DNA of 64,000 nucleotides from Dinoroseobacter sp039192165 (GTDB lineage: Bacteria > Pseudomonadota > Alphaproteobacteria > Rhodobacterales > Rhodobacteraceae). Under the pieces are notes generated by a model that was not told the DNA's origin, did not search any database, and saw only the letters and a list, made by a program, of their open reading frames with translations. Position numbers and translations under genes: made by a program. Position 1 is the first letter of the stretch; every line of letters begins with the position of its first letter. Where the stretch lies: NCBI GenBank assembly GCA_039192165.1, contig JBCCXD010000004.1:124001-188000 (forward strand). The letters are read 5' to 3'. This document shows positions 17,348 to 26,418 of the stretch, piece after piece.

Positions 17348-18391
17348 TTAATTCGCGTCGATAAGCGCTTCTATTTCAGAAATCCGGGATTCGTGCGCCG
17401 GGTGGGTCGAAAGCCACTCGGCGCCGGTTCCACCCCCAGATCTTTGGCTGAGTGCTTCAAAGAAGGTCACCAGACCGGCTGGATCGTATCCTGCGGCATC
17501 CGACAGACGCAGCCCGAACCGATCCGCCTCGGCCTCCTGATCCCGAGAATAGCGGAGCGATAAAAGCACGTTACCCTCAAGTACAATGTCTTCCAGGATC
17601 GGGCCGGTTTCTCCGGCAACAAGAGAAATCAAAACAAAGATGCCGAGCGAACGATAAAGCCGCCTTAACGCGTGATCCTCGACCACATGTCCGATCTCGT
17701 GACCTAGCACGCCGGCAACGACATCACGGTCGAAACCCTTCGCCAGACTGTCGGTCAAGATGATGGTCCCGCCAGGCAGCGCCAGAGCGTTTGGTGTGCT
17801 GCCCCGCATCTGGCGGAACTGCAGAGAGAAGTCGCGGTCTCGTTCGTCGTCGGGCAGGGCCGCCAGTAAGTCTGCGAAAATCGCTTGTGCGTCTGCCTTT
17901 TCAGTTTGACTGAGTGTTGTTGCGCGCAACAGAGATACGTCCAGCGCCTGCAACGTACCCTGATCCATGCCGTCAACCAGTGTCTGGGGTGTCATAAAAA
18001 CGGCCACACCCACAAATCCTTCCAGCACAAATCGGTAAATCAGCCAGACCCCGAGCACACCGGCAAGAACAAAAGCAATCAGCCTCGGATGAAACCGTTC
18101 AAGCTCATGCAAAAACCCGGCCGGTTTATTTGCGTCGAGGGACAGAACAAATGCGTGATCCTCGGTTTCAAAAACAGTCCCGTCCGGGAAGGTCAGCTTG
18201 CGCGGAAGATCACCTAATCGTTTGTCGAGTTCTATGTCCTCGACCGGGGCTTCGGCCAGCAGCGCACGATCTTCCGACATCACCCGAAGCCACGCGCCGC
18301 GCTGTAGCACAACGCCCTGCACCCGGTGCGATGTGCCCGCGCTGTAGCACCAGCCCCGGGCGTCTTCGCGGGTTTTTTCCTCGTCGGTCAT
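17348..18391 (-). CDS. M48 family membrane metalloprotease
   Basis: A 347-residue protein with a zinc metalloprotease core: HEIGHVVEDHALRR carries the HEXXH motif and the third ligand lies in the RDQEAEADRFG segment. One membrane helix (RLIAFVLAGVLGVWLIYRFVL) follows a ~95-residue N-terminal cytoplasmic-type domain that resembles the small beta domain found in some YfgC/Oma1-like proteins, and a second hydrophobic stretch (GIFVLISLVAG) lies in the catalytic domain. It overlaps the DUF898 gene by 4 bases, so the two act as a pair, plausibly in envelope protein quality control. Confidence 0.85.
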   Translation of the reverse strand: MTDEEKTREDARGWCYSAGTSHRVQGVVLQRGAWLRVMSEDRALLAEAPVEDIELDKRLGDLPRKLTFPDGTVFETEDHAFVLSLDANKPAGFLHELERFHPRLIAFVLAGVLGVWLIYRFVLEGFVGVAVFMTPQTLVDGMDQGTLQALDVSLLRATTLSQTEKADAQAIFADLLAALPDDERDRDFSLQFRQMRGSTPNALALPGGTIILTDSLAKGFDRDVVAGVLGHEIGHVVEDHALRRLYRSLGIFVLISLVAGETGPILEDIVLEGNVLLSLRYSRDQEAEADRFGLRLSDAAGYDPAGLVTFFEALSQRSGGGTGAEWLSTHPAHESRISEIEALIDAN

Positions 18392-19422
18392 ATATTGATT
18401 CCGAAATCGACTCCTTCGATATCGGTATACGCGTCTCCGATCGCGGTGGCTTCTGCCTGTTTATGGGCGATGAAGTCATCCAGCGACCCTTCGGGCATAA
18501 ATTCTGTATGGTTTGCAAAGTAGCGCGCCAGACGGATTTGTGCCCAGGGCAGAAGCAGGCCGAGGCTGCAGAGCACAAGGGCAGTGTTTGAGACAGCGAT
18601 CCACGTCACCGCCAGGGGGCTGACATTGGATCCGAACCGATGGCGCCCATCCAGTATTGTGGCATTAAACACGATATTGCGCACCATGGCTTTGAATATG
18701 GTGACGGCCATGAACCCGGCTGCGATGACACCGACGAGTGGAAGCAAGCCGGCGGAGGAAAGTGCATCCGGCGTCAAGCCGCCTTCTGTCTGCGCCAAAC
18801 CTGCTACCTGCGCCGTCAGAGTGCTCATCGCGACGACCGCCGCAATCATGAACAATGACACAGCAAAAAAGAAAGCGGCATAGAAGGGCCCGATCGAGCT
18901 GTCGAAGTGGAAGTTGCTGCGACCGAGTGTGTGGTTGTTGACCACATAGCGGCGTTGGACGCGTTCTGCGAAGGGCCAGGCCAGATACAGTGTGAAGAAG
19001 GTCAAAAAGGGCACAAGCAAATAGGCAACGAATGCATCTTTGTAGCTGCCGTTGAAGTTAAATCGCACGCCAGACCAGCTCGACACGCGCGCATTAAATC
19101 GCAGAGAGCGCATCAAAAGAAATGGAAAAAGGACAATGAAGCCGATCGGCAGCAGTACTGCCAGAAGCGGGATCACCGCCAGCAAGCTATAGGCAATCAA
19201 GCCTGCGATGACGATCAACCTGCCAATCAGGATCTGTTTTCCCGTTGCATGGTAGTCGAAACTGCGTCCCGCGAATGTCGTGTTGCGATAGAAGTACTGG
19301 TTCCTGCGGACCTTGGCCCAGGCCGAGTAAATGCCGATCGTCAGAATGGTCAGAACGACATTGACGATCCAGATCCCGAACCACTCGCTTGCCTTGCCGT
19401 GGAACTCAACATTTTTGCCCAT
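18388..19422 (-). CDS. DUF898 (YjgN family) multi-pass membrane protein
   Basis: A 344-residue protein with the DUF898 pattern: EFHGKASEWFGIWIVN at the start, then two repeats of paired membrane helices with NQYFYRNTTFAGRSFDYHATG and RNIVFNATILDGRHRFGSNV. Eight or so membrane segments are visible. The biochemical function of the family is not known. Its stop overlaps the start of the M48 protease gene, which suggests a membrane partner for that protease. Confidence 0.85.
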   Translation of the reverse strand: MGKNVEFHGKASEWFGIWIVNVVLTILTIGIYSAWAKVRRNQYFYRNTTFAGRSFDYHATGKQILIGRLIVIAGLIAYSLLAVIPLLAVLLPIGFIVLFPFLLMRSLRFNARVSSWSGVRFNFNGSYKDAFVAYLLVPFLTFFTLYLAWPFAERVQRRYVVNNHTLGRSNFHFDSSIGPFYAAFFFAVSLFMIAAVVAMSTLTAQVAGLAQTEGGLTPDALSSAGLLPLVGVIAAGFMAVTIFKAMVRNIVFNATILDGRHRFGSNVSPLAVTWIAVSNTALVLCSLGLLLPWAQIRLARYFANHTEFMPEGSLDDFIAHKQAEATAIGDAYTDIEGVDFGINI

Positions 19423-19530
19423 TTTGCACCTGTTTTACAGCTCTTGTGTGCAACTTAAACGGGTAAATTAGGCGGCGAGAAGGCGCGGTAGTGGCCTTTT
19501 TCCTCCGTCTGAGAAGTCTTCTGCGGCGCG

Positions 19531-20748
19531 TTACCTTACCCGGCGGTCCCGGGCTGCAATGAGTTTCAGACGCAGCGCGTTGAGCTGAATGAATCCGGCA
19601 GCGTCTTGCTGGTCGTAGGCGCCAGCGTCTTCCTCGAAGGTGACATGCGCCTCGGAATAGAGGCTGTGATCTGACCAGCGGCCGACTGTGCGCGCCAGAC
19701 CCTTGTAGAGCTTCAGACGGACGGTCCCGGTTACATGCTCCTGGCTTTTGTCAATAGCAGCTTGCAGCATCTCGCGCTCGGGCGAGAACCAGAACCCGTT
19801 ATAGATCAGCTCGGCATAGCGGGGCATGAGTTCGTCTTTAAGGTGGCCCGCACCGCGGTCGAGTGTAATTTGTTCAATGCCGCGATGAGCCTCAAGAAGG
19901 ATTGTTCCGCCCGGGGTTTCATAGATTCCGCGCGATTTCATGCCAACGAACCGACCCTCTACAAGGTCCAGCCGCCCGATCCCATGTTTGCCGCCCAGTT
20001 CGTTCAGCTCGGTAAGCAGCGCTGCCGGGGACAGGGCTTCACCGTTGATGGAGATGGCATCGCCTTTCTCAAAGCCGATTTCGATATACTCCGGTGCATC
20101 CGGTGCATCTTCGGGTTTCACCGTGCGCTGATAGACATAGTCCGGCGCATCCTGCGCGGGATCTTCGAGCACTTTGCCCTCGGACGAGGTGTGCAGAAGG
20201 TTTGCGTCGACCGAGAACGGCGCCTCACCGCGCTTGTCTTTTGCGATTGGGATTTGGTTCTTCTCGGCAAAGTCGATGAGCTTTGTGCGTGAGGAGAGAT
20301 CCCATTCCCGCCAGGGGGCAATCACCTTGATGTCCGGGTTCAAAGCATAGGCGCTCAGCTCGAACCGGACCTGGTCGTTGCCTTTGCCCGTTGCGCCGTG
20401 GGCTACTGCATCGGCGCCCGTTTCAGCGGCTATCTCCACCAGACGCTTTGAAATGAGCGGCCGCGCAATGGAGGTGCCGAGCAGATACAGGCCTTCGTAG
20501 AGCGCGTTTGCCCGAAACATCGGAAAGACAAAATCGCGGACAAACTCTTCACGCAGGTCCTCTATGTATATTTCCGATGCGCCCATCATCTCGGCCTTGG
20601 CGCGCGCCGGCTCGAGCTCCTCGCCCTGGCCCAGGTCCGCGGTGAAGGTCACAACCTCGCAGCCGTATTCCGTCTGCAGCCACTTCAGGATGATCGAGGT
20701 GTCCAGACCCCCGGAATAGGCCAGAACCACTTTCTTAGGCGCAGACAT
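19531..20748 (-). CDS. argG: argininosuccinate synthase
   Basis: Joins citrulline and aspartate in arginine synthesis using ATP. From ATG 20748, with a perfect AGGAGG upstream, the protein has 405 residues, the normal length. Motifs: VVLAYSGGLDTS (PP-loop), GKGNDQVRFEL, IGRLDLVEGRFVGMKSRGIYETPGG. The reading frame stays open upstream to 21027, but those 93 codons overlap ilvA and show no family similarity. Divergent from ilvA. Confidence 0.96.
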   Translation of the reverse strand: MSAPKKVVLAYSGGLDTSIILKWLQTEYGCEVVTFTADLGQGEELEPARAKAEMMGASEIYIEDLREEFVRDFVFPMFRANALYEGLYLLGTSIARPLISKRLVEIAAETGADAVAHGATGKGNDQVRFELSAYALNPDIKVIAPWREWDLSSRTKLIDFAEKNQIPIAKDKRGEAPFSVDANLLHTSSEGKVLEDPAQDAPDYVYQRTVKPEDAPDAPEYIEIGFEKGDAISINGEALSPAALLTELNELGGKHGIGRLDLVEGRFVGMKSRGIYETPGGTILLEAHRGIEQITLDRGAGHLKDELMPRYAELIYNGFWFSPEREMLQAAIDKSQEHVTGTVRLKLYKGLARTVGRWSDHSLYSEAHVTFEEDAGAYDQQDAAGFIQLNALRLKLIAARDRRVR

Positions 20749-20899
20749 CAAAACCTCCTGAAACAGATGCGGGCGTGTACCGGGCGGGCGATACCGAAGA
20801 TTTTCGGGCAGGACAAGATGGTGACGGCGTGGCAGGGTTTTCATTGGCGTCAGTCTGTTTAGACCGTAAACGTGAGGCGACACTGGAAGCAGGTATCCG

Positions 20900-22156
20900 A
20901 TGATCGAGTCGCAAGACATCCATTTTCTGGAGAACGCCCGCCGCGCTGAAGCCGCCATGCGTCCTCTGTTTCCCCCGACACCTTTGCAGCGAAACGCGCA
21001 TTTGTCGGAGAAATTTGGCGCGGACATCTGGCTGAAACGAGAAGATCTGTCACCGGTACGGTCCTACAAGATCCGCGGTGCGTTTAACGCGATCTCGAAA
21101 CGGGTTTCCGATGGCCAAACGCGGTTCGCGTGTGCAAGTGCGGGCAACCATGCGCAGGGCGTTGCCTATGCCTGCCAGCACTTCAAAGTCCACGGTGTAA
21201 TTTTCATGCCGGTGACCACGCCCCAGCAGAAGATTGAAAAGACGCGAGTATTTGGTGGAGACACGATCGATATACAGCTTGTGGGCGACTATTTCGACGA
21301 TACGCTCGCAGCAGCGCAGGCCTATTGCGCGGAGGCCGGGGCATATTTTTTGTCACCGTTTGACGATTCCGATGTGATCGAAGGTCAAAGCACCGTAGCG
21401 GTGGAATTGCTGGATCAGATGCCCAAGCCCCCCGATATGGTGATCCTTCCTGTGGGAGGCGGAGGACTGTCTGCCGGGGTCTTGCAGGTCATGCAAACAG
21501 TGTCGCCTCAAACGGAGTTACGGTTTGTGGAGCCGAAGGGCGGGGCCAGTCTAAGCGCCGCCCTGCAATCCGGCGCACCTGTGGCGCTTCCCAAGGTCGA
21601 CAATTTTGTCGATGGCGCCGCCGTCGCAAAGGTGGGCGCGAAGACGTTTGCCGCTTTGGGACAGGTCCCGCCTGACCACGTACTGATCGCACCTGAGGAT
21701 CGGATCTGTAACACGATGCTTGAGATGCTGAACGTTGAGGGTGTGGTCCTTGAGCCTGCGGGAGCTTTATCGGTGGATGTTCTGCAGCCGCTCTCGAAAG
21801 AAATACCCGGAAAAAAGGTGGTCTGCGTCACGTCGGGGGGAAACTTCGATTTCGAACGGCTCCCTGAGGTCAAGGAACGCGCGCTGAGGTTCGCTGGGCT
21901 GAAGAAGTATTTTATCCTGCGCTTGCCGCAACGTCCCGGGGCATTGAAGGATTTCCTTGGTTTTCTCGGACCCACAGACGATATTGCACGGTTCGAGTAT
22001 CTCAAGAAATCCGCGCGCAATTTTGGGTCGGTCCTGATCGGCATCGAAACGACTGAAGCAGAGTCTTTTCAACGCCTTTTTGCGCGCCTCGAAGAGGCGG
22101 GCTTTCCCTATCGGGACATTACAGAAGATGCGCTTTTGGCGGAGTTTCTGATTTAA
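20900..22156 (+). CDS. ilvA: threonine ammonia-lyase (threonine dehydratase)
   Basis: PLP enzyme turning threonine into 2-oxobutyrate, first step toward isoleucine. The 418-residue protein has the PLP lysine in SYKIRGAFNAI, the substrate loop SAGNHAQGVAYAC, the phosphate-binding glycine stretch LPVGGGGLSAG and a single C-terminal ACT-like regulatory domain (KYFILRLPQRPGALKDFL), the shorter one-domain type. The tail overlaps the convergent Hpt gene by 4 bases. Confidence 0.94.
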   Translation: MIESQDIHFLENARRAEAAMRPLFPPTPLQRNAHLSEKFGADIWLKREDLSPVRSYKIRGAFNAISKRVSDGQTRFACASAGNHAQGVAYACQHFKVHGVIFMPVTTPQQKIEKTRVFGGDTIDIQLVGDYFDDTLAAAQAYCAEAGAYFLSPFDDSDVIEGQSTVAVELLDQMPKPPDMVILPVGGGGLSAGVLQVMQTVSPQTELRFVEPKGGASLSAALQSGAPVALPKVDNFVDGAAVAKVGAKTFAALGQVPPDHVLIAPEDRICNTMLEMLNVEGVVLEPAGALSVDVLQPLSKEIPGKKVVCVTSGGNFDFERLPEVKERALRFAGLKKYFILRLPQRPGALKDFLGFLGPTDDIARFEYLKKSARNFGSVLIGIETTEAESFQRLFARLEEAGFPYRDITEDALLAEFLI

Positions 22157-22491
22157 GCGGTCGGGGCTTTTACATCACGCTTGGCGAGACCTTCCTGCAG
22201 AGCAGACCGAGAAGCGGCGTAGATCGAATGCAGATCCCGCGCCATTTCTGTATCGAGCTGTATGTCGCCCCTTTCAAGATCAGCGCAGCGACTCCCGAGG
22301 CTTTCAAACCCAAGGTTCCACGAACATCCTTTGATCAGATGCAGTGTTCCGTCGCTGCCGGATCGACCGTCGACATGTTCAAGCGTTGCCATAGCCTCGT
22401 CCACCTCTTCCAGAAAGAGGGTCACAACCTCCCCAAAGTCCTCAGCGCCTATTTCGGCGATCAACTCATCAATTCGGGTCCAATCTATCAT
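22153..22491 (-). CDS. Hpt (histidine phosphotransfer) domain protein
   Basis: A 112-residue stand-alone helical phosphotransfer protein. The phosphorylated residue is most likely His51 in LHLIKGCSWNLGFESL, which fits the HxxKG signature. ATG 22491 has AGAGG seven bases upstream; two in-frame GTG codons just before it are alternatives. It is divergent from the response regulator-phosphatase at 22635, which is its obvious candidate partner, although no histidine kinase is encoded nearby. Confidence 0.85.
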   Translation of the reverse strand: MIDWTRIDELIAEIGAEDFGEVVTLFLEEVDEAMATLEHVDGRSGSDGTLHLIKGCSWNLGFESLGSRCADLERGDIQLDTEMARDLHSIYAASRSALQEGLAKRDVKAPTA

Positions 22492-22634
22492 CACCACACC
22501 TCTGCCTCGCGAGCGTATCGATAAAGGAGGGTGCTTAAAAAAGGACGTACAGGGTCAGAAAAACCCGTACAGTTTTAGGTTTCATTGTCTCTTAAATGAC
22601 CGTGTTGCAAGAGTTTTTCAGGTAGTGTGAGGGT

Positions 22635-23921
22635 TTGGTCATTCAGGAACATCATCAAAGCACTTCCCCATCGCGGGAGGCGGTTACCGACATAGACGCG
22701 CCGATGACTGTTTTGCTTGTGGACGACAGCAAGTTGCAGCGCCGATTGCTGTCAGTCGCGCTTCGGAATCGCGGGTTCAAAGTGGTGGAGGCGGAGTCTG
22801 CCGAGTCCGGTTTTGAGATTTTTTGCACCCAGGACATCGACATTGTCATTAGTGACTGGGTGATGCCGGGGATGACTGGCCCGGATTTCTGCAAGCTGCT
22901 GCGCAGCCACAGTCCCGACCGATACATTTATGTAATACTGCTTACTGCTAAGTCGGGATCTTCGGATATTGCGCAAGGATTCCAAGCCGGCGCTGATGAC
23001 TTTCTGTCGAAACCCGTCAACGCCATAGAGCTTGCGGCGCGGATGGGAGCCGGGAAGCGCATTTTGCACTATGAACGCGAGCTCAAACGCTCCAATGCCC
23101 TTTTGTCGGATACGCTGGGTGAGTTGCAGACGGTCTATCACGCCCTCGATGCGGATCTGGTGGAGGCCCAGAAGCTTCAGCAGTCTCTCGTCCGGGATCG
23201 TTTGGCAAGGTTTGGTGCCACCGAGGTTGCCATTTTCTTGGAATCTAGTGGGCATGTAGGCGGTGATCTCGTTGGTTTTTTCCCGATCAACAAGAAGGAG
23301 ATCTGTGCCTACGCAATCGACGTTTCGGGCCACGGTGTAAGTTCCGCGCTAATGACCGCGCGCCTTGCGGGTGTTTTTTCCGGACAGACACCGGGCAAGA
23401 ACATTGCGATTGCCGGTGACAATCACGGAGGGGTCACAGGCCGCGCACCTTCGGCTATCGCCGCTGATCTGAATGCCCTGCTGCTCGAAGAAATGGAAAC
23501 GGAGCTCTATTTTACGATGTTCCTTTGCATTCTGGATACGTCAATCGGACGGATGCAATTCGTGCAGGCCGGCCATCCGCATGCCATTGTGCTGCGTCGT
23601 AGTGGTGGGGTCGAGCTGCTTGGTCAGGGCGGATTTCCAATCGGGATGCTGCCCTTTGCGCAGTATTTTACAGACACGATTGATCTGGGATCCGGGGACC
23701 GTGTTCTGCTGTCGTCCGATGGGATGACAGAATGCCTCGATCCGTCCGGACAAATGCTGGAGGAGGCGGGGCTTGCAGACATCGCGGCGCGATTACCCAA
23801 CATGCCCGCTGAGATATATCTTTCCGAGCTTCACAAGATGCTGGTTGGGTACACCGAGCGCACGCATTTCGATGACGATGTGTCGGCGGTTCTGATCGAT
23901 TTTAATTCCAGAATGGCTTGA
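22635..23921 (+). CDS. response regulator with PP2C-type (RsbU/SpoIIE) phosphatase domain
   Basis: A 428-residue two-domain signalling protein. Residues ~25-145 are a receiver domain (TVLLVDDSK acidic pair, phospho-acceptor Asp74 in VISDWVMPG, then TAKSG and KP). A coiled-coil linker (ELKRSNALLSDTLGELQTVYHALDADL) leads to a PPM phosphatase domain with GGDLVGFF, AIDVSGHGVSSALMTARL and the metal-binding SSDGMTECLD. Such proteins dephosphorylate anti-anti-sigma factors. The start is uncertain: TTG 22635 has a poorly spaced site; ATG 22704 is an alternative. Confidence 0.88.
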   Translation: MVIQEHHQSTSPSREAVTDIDAPMTVLLVDDSKLQRRLLSVALRNRGFKVVEAESAESGFEIFCTQDIDIVISDWVMPGMTGPDFCKLLRSHSPDRYIYVILLTAKSGSSDIAQGFQAGADDFLSKPVNAIELAARMGAGKRILHYERELKRSNALLSDTLGELQTVYHALDADLVEAQKLQQSLVRDRLARFGATEVAIFLESSGHVGGDLVGFFPINKKEICAYAIDVSGHGVSSALMTARLAGVFSGQTPGKNIAIAGDNHGGVTGRAPSAIAADLNALLLEEMETELYFTMFLCILDTSIGRMQFVQAGHPHAIVLRRSGGVELLGQGGFPIGMLPFAQYFTDTIDLGSGDRVLLSSDGMTECLDPSGQMLEEAGLADIAARLPNMPAEIYLSELHKMLVGYTERTHFDDDVSAVLIDFNSRMA

Positions 23922-24010
23922 TTGTGATGTCTTTGGCCCGATCGCACAGATCGACCAACTCGAGGCCCTCGTTTTGCGTGGTATGGTTGTCGAGCCCCTG
24001 ACCAAGGGCT

Positions 24011-24205
24011 TCAATCCTGCGACATCAGGATGACACCCGAGATGCTCGAGAAGACGTCGTTGTTTCGAGGCAGGACGATCTGGCGCAGCGCTTCCACAAA
24101 AATGAATGAGCCCAGCGAGAGAGTGATCATAAGAATCTCGTTGGACTTTGAGATTTGGGCTGTATCGGTGAGTTCAACAGATTTTCGCCTTAATTGAAAA
24201 GCAAA
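24011..24205 (-). pseudogene. probable relic of a membrane-protein gene in the 23922-24241 gap
   Basis: The 320 bases between the phosphatase gene and the Nudix gene have no intact gene. On the minus strand a frame is open from about 24205 to a TGA at 24011-24013, reading a polar stretch (RRKSVELTDTAQISKSNE) followed by a hydrophobic helix (ILMITLSLGSFIFVEALRQI). The only ATG is at 24130, giving 39 residues. The composition looks like protein, but no family is recognised. The flank at 24180-24240 is strongly AT-rich compared with the window, fitting a degraded insertion or gene remnant. Confidence 0.35.
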
Positions 24206-24241
24206 AGATAGGTTAGTGTATTAAGATAATTATTAACCTTC

Positions 24242-24694
24242 TCACTTAGTTGATTTTTTCAGATCTAGTCTTGATACAAAATATCGATCTCCTGCATTCC
24301 CAAGTTTAGATTTTGCCTCTGAAAGAGGAAGAAAGATTGCCATATGGTCCGGTTCGCTGGGGGTAGCGACCCTAAGAACCGGGCGTCCGACGTAGATATG
24401 ACAGAGTTTTTCGGCCCAGAGATCGTACTCGGGCATATAGGTGAACCGGCGAAAGGCGCCCAACCGGCGGTCCAACCTGACTTTCCAGCCTGTTTCCTCC
24501 AGAATTTCGCGGTGCAGGGCTGGAAGTGGTGATTCCCCGGGATCGAGACCGCCGCCAGGAAGCTGGATATCCGGTTTGTCCGCGAACTGCACAGTGACCA
24601 GAAGATCGTCACCTTCTTTCAAGATCGCATATGCGCCCGGTCGCATTTTGTAGGTTTGCCCTTGCCGAACTGTCTCGCCGAGGCGGGGGATCAT
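24242..24694 (-). CDS. Nudix hydrolase
   Basis: A 150-residue Nudix protein with an intact Nudix box, GGGLDPGESPLPALHREILEETGW, i.e. GX5EX7REUXEEXGU. AAAGGA precedes ATG 24694. The substrate cannot be told from sequence; the size and box fit small (d)NTP or nucleotide-sugar pyrophosphatases. It is divergent from hslO with only the promoter-sized space 24695-24824 between them. Confidence 0.88.
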   Translation of the reverse strand: MIPRLGETVRQGQTYKMRPGAYAILKEGDDLLVTVQFADKPDIQLPGGGLDPGESPLPALHREILEETGWKVRLDRRLGAFRRFTYMPEYDLWAEKLCHIYVGRPVLRVATPSEPDHMAIFLPLSEAKSKLGNAGDRYFVSRLDLKKSTK

Positions 24695-24824
24695 GGATGA
24701 TATCCTTTTCTGCTTAGGACAGTGTTACGGTTGGGCAGGCTTGGACCCGCCGATTCCAATCTCTATATCCTGCGTAACTTCGGGCGGATCATGCCGCCTT
24801 ACTCCGTTTTCAGGAAGGCCTCCA

Positions 24825-25823
24825 ATGAGCATTGCAACGAAACTTGCTTGGGACGATACAGTCCTGCCGTTCCAACTGGACCGGTCAGACATTCGTGGGC
24901 GGGTCGCGCGGCTGGACGGGGCGCTCGACGAGATTCTCGGCCAGCACCAATACCCACTCGCAATAGAGGCGCTGGTGGCAGAAGCCGCTTTGCTGACGGC
25001 ATTGATCGGCCAGACCATCAAGCTGCGCTGGAAGCTGTCGCTGCAAATCCGCGGCGACGGTCCGGTAAGGCTGATTGCGACAGACTATTACTGCCCCACC
25101 GAAGAGGGTGCTCCGGCGCGTATTCGGGCATATGCCAGCTATGACGCCGACCGCCTCCCTTCAGGCGGAGACCCTTTTCGCTTCATCGGCAAAGGCTACT
25201 TTGCGATTCTGATCGATCAGGGCACCGATATGGTGCCGTATCAGGGCATAACGCCAATTGCGGGCGGGTCGCTGAGCGCCTGCGCTGAGACCTATTTCGC
25301 CCAATCTGAACAACTTCCGACGCGCTTTGCTCTTAGCTTTGGCCGGTCCCAGGAACCCGGGCAACCGGAAAGCTGGCGGGCCGGGGGTATTATGCTTCAG
25401 CACATGCCAAAGGCGTCACCCTTTGTGGCAGAGGAAGGCAGTGGCGAAGGTGGCCTTTTGCGGTCTGACGACATTCTCGACGGGAAAGAGGAAGAGAACT
25501 GGGCCCGTGCCAATATCTTGCTCGATACGGTTGAAGAGATGGAGCTGGTTGGACCTTCGGTCTCGCCTTCGGATCTGCTTGTCCGTCTCTTTCACGAGGA
25601 AAGCCCGCGTGTGTTCGACGCCCAAATTGTTAAGTTCGGGTGTACCTGTTCGGAGGAGCGGGTCCGCGAAAGCCTGTCGATTTACTCTGCCCGCGACATC
25701 GCACATATGACCACAGACGACGGGATTGTTACGGCGGATTGTCAGTTTTGCGGGGCGCATTACGAACTCAACCCTGCAACGTTGGGCTTCGAGGCGGAGG
25801 ATCACTCCGATGCAGCTGAGTGA
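24825..25823 (+). CDS. hslO: redox-regulated chaperone Hsp33
   Basis: Hsp33 is a holdase switched on by oxidation of a zinc-bound cysteine cluster. From ATG 24825 the protein has 332 residues. The N-terminal substrate domain (LIGQTIKLRWKLSLQIRGDGPVRLI) is followed by the C-terminal redox switch with CTCSEERV and CQFCGAHY, all four cysteines present. The frame is open 44 codons further upstream but those residues do not look like the family. The gene overlaps the following Nudix gene by 14 bases. Confidence 0.93.
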   Translation: MSIATKLAWDDTVLPFQLDRSDIRGRVARLDGALDEILGQHQYPLAIEALVAEAALLTALIGQTIKLRWKLSLQIRGDGPVRLIATDYYCPTEEGAPARIRAYASYDADRLPSGGDPFRFIGKGYFAILIDQGTDMVPYQGITPIAGGSLSACAETYFAQSEQLPTRFALSFGRSQEPGQPESWRAGGIMLQHMPKASPFVAEEGSGEGGLLRSDDILDGKEEENWARANILLDTVEEMELVGPSVSPSDLLVRLFHEESPRVFDAQIVKFGCTCSEERVRESLSIYSARDIAHMTTDDGIVTADCQFCGAHYELNPATLGFEAEDHSDAAE

Positions 25824-26418
25824 GCTCGAGCCCGTTCTGACACGCGCCCTCGGGCGTGCTGCGCCAGCCTCGTCTGATTTTGACCTGAACACCGATTTTG
25901 TACCGCCGCCGGGGCGAAAGCTGCGCCCGGCGGCGGTGCTGGTGCCGGTCATCGACGGAACTGAGGGGGCTGAGGTTCTGCTGACCAAACGCTCGTCAAG
26001 GCTGAAGCACCACCCGGGGCAGATCGCATTTCCCGGCGGCAAGGTAGATGAAGGCGATGCGTCGATCGAGGCTGCCGCGCATCGCGAAGCCTGGGAAGAG
26101 ATTGGTCTGCCGCTCGGTTCGGCGCGCATCATCGGGACTTTGCCGACGCATGAAACCGTCACGTCCTTCACGATGACATCTTTTGTCGGAATCGTTGACG
26201 CGCCGTTCGTCCCTGTGCCCGAGGCCGGTGAGGTGGCAGAAGTCTTTTCAGTCCCGTTTGCGCATCTGTCGAACCCGGCAATGTTCAAGGTGGAGCGCCG
26301 ACGTTGGCAAGGCCGGTGGCGTCACTACTATACGGTGCCGTTCGGCCCGTATTACATTTGGGGCGCGACGGCCCGTATCCTGCGGAGCCTTGCAGAGGTT
26401 ATGCAGCAGGAAAGATGA
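25810..26418 (+). CDS. CoA pyrophosphatase-type Nudix hydrolase
   Basis: A 202-residue Nudix protein of the NudL/YeaB type. It has the UPF0035-like N-terminal pattern (PAAVLVPVIDG, LLTKRSSRLKHHPGQIAFPGG) and the Nudix box overlapping it (GGKVDEGDASIEAAAHREAWEEIGL). Members cleave CoA to phosphopantetheine and 3',5'-ADP. ATG 25810 lies within the hslO end; the stop overlaps the start of the next gene (ATGA), so hslO, this gene and the tRNA nucleotidyltransferase look co-translated. Confidence 0.87.
   Translation: MQLSELEPVLTRALGRAAPASSDFDLNTDFVPPPGRKLRPAAVLVPVIDGTEGAEVLLTKRSSRLKHHPGQIAFPGGKVDEGDASIEAAAHREAWEEIGLPLGSARIIGTLPTHETVTSFTMTSFVGIVDAPFVPVPEAGEVAEVFSVPFAHLSNPAMFKVERRRWQGRWRHYYTVPFGPYYIWGATARILRSLAEVMQQER

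Noticed and set aside
20749..21027. Extended argG start at 21027
   Set aside because: ATG 20748 has a perfect AGGAGG and gives the family length; the extension overlaps ilvA.
26304..26414. Start of the tRNA nucleotidyltransferase at 26304
   Set aside because: Those codons lie inside the Nudix gene; ATG 26415 overlaps its stop and matches the family start.
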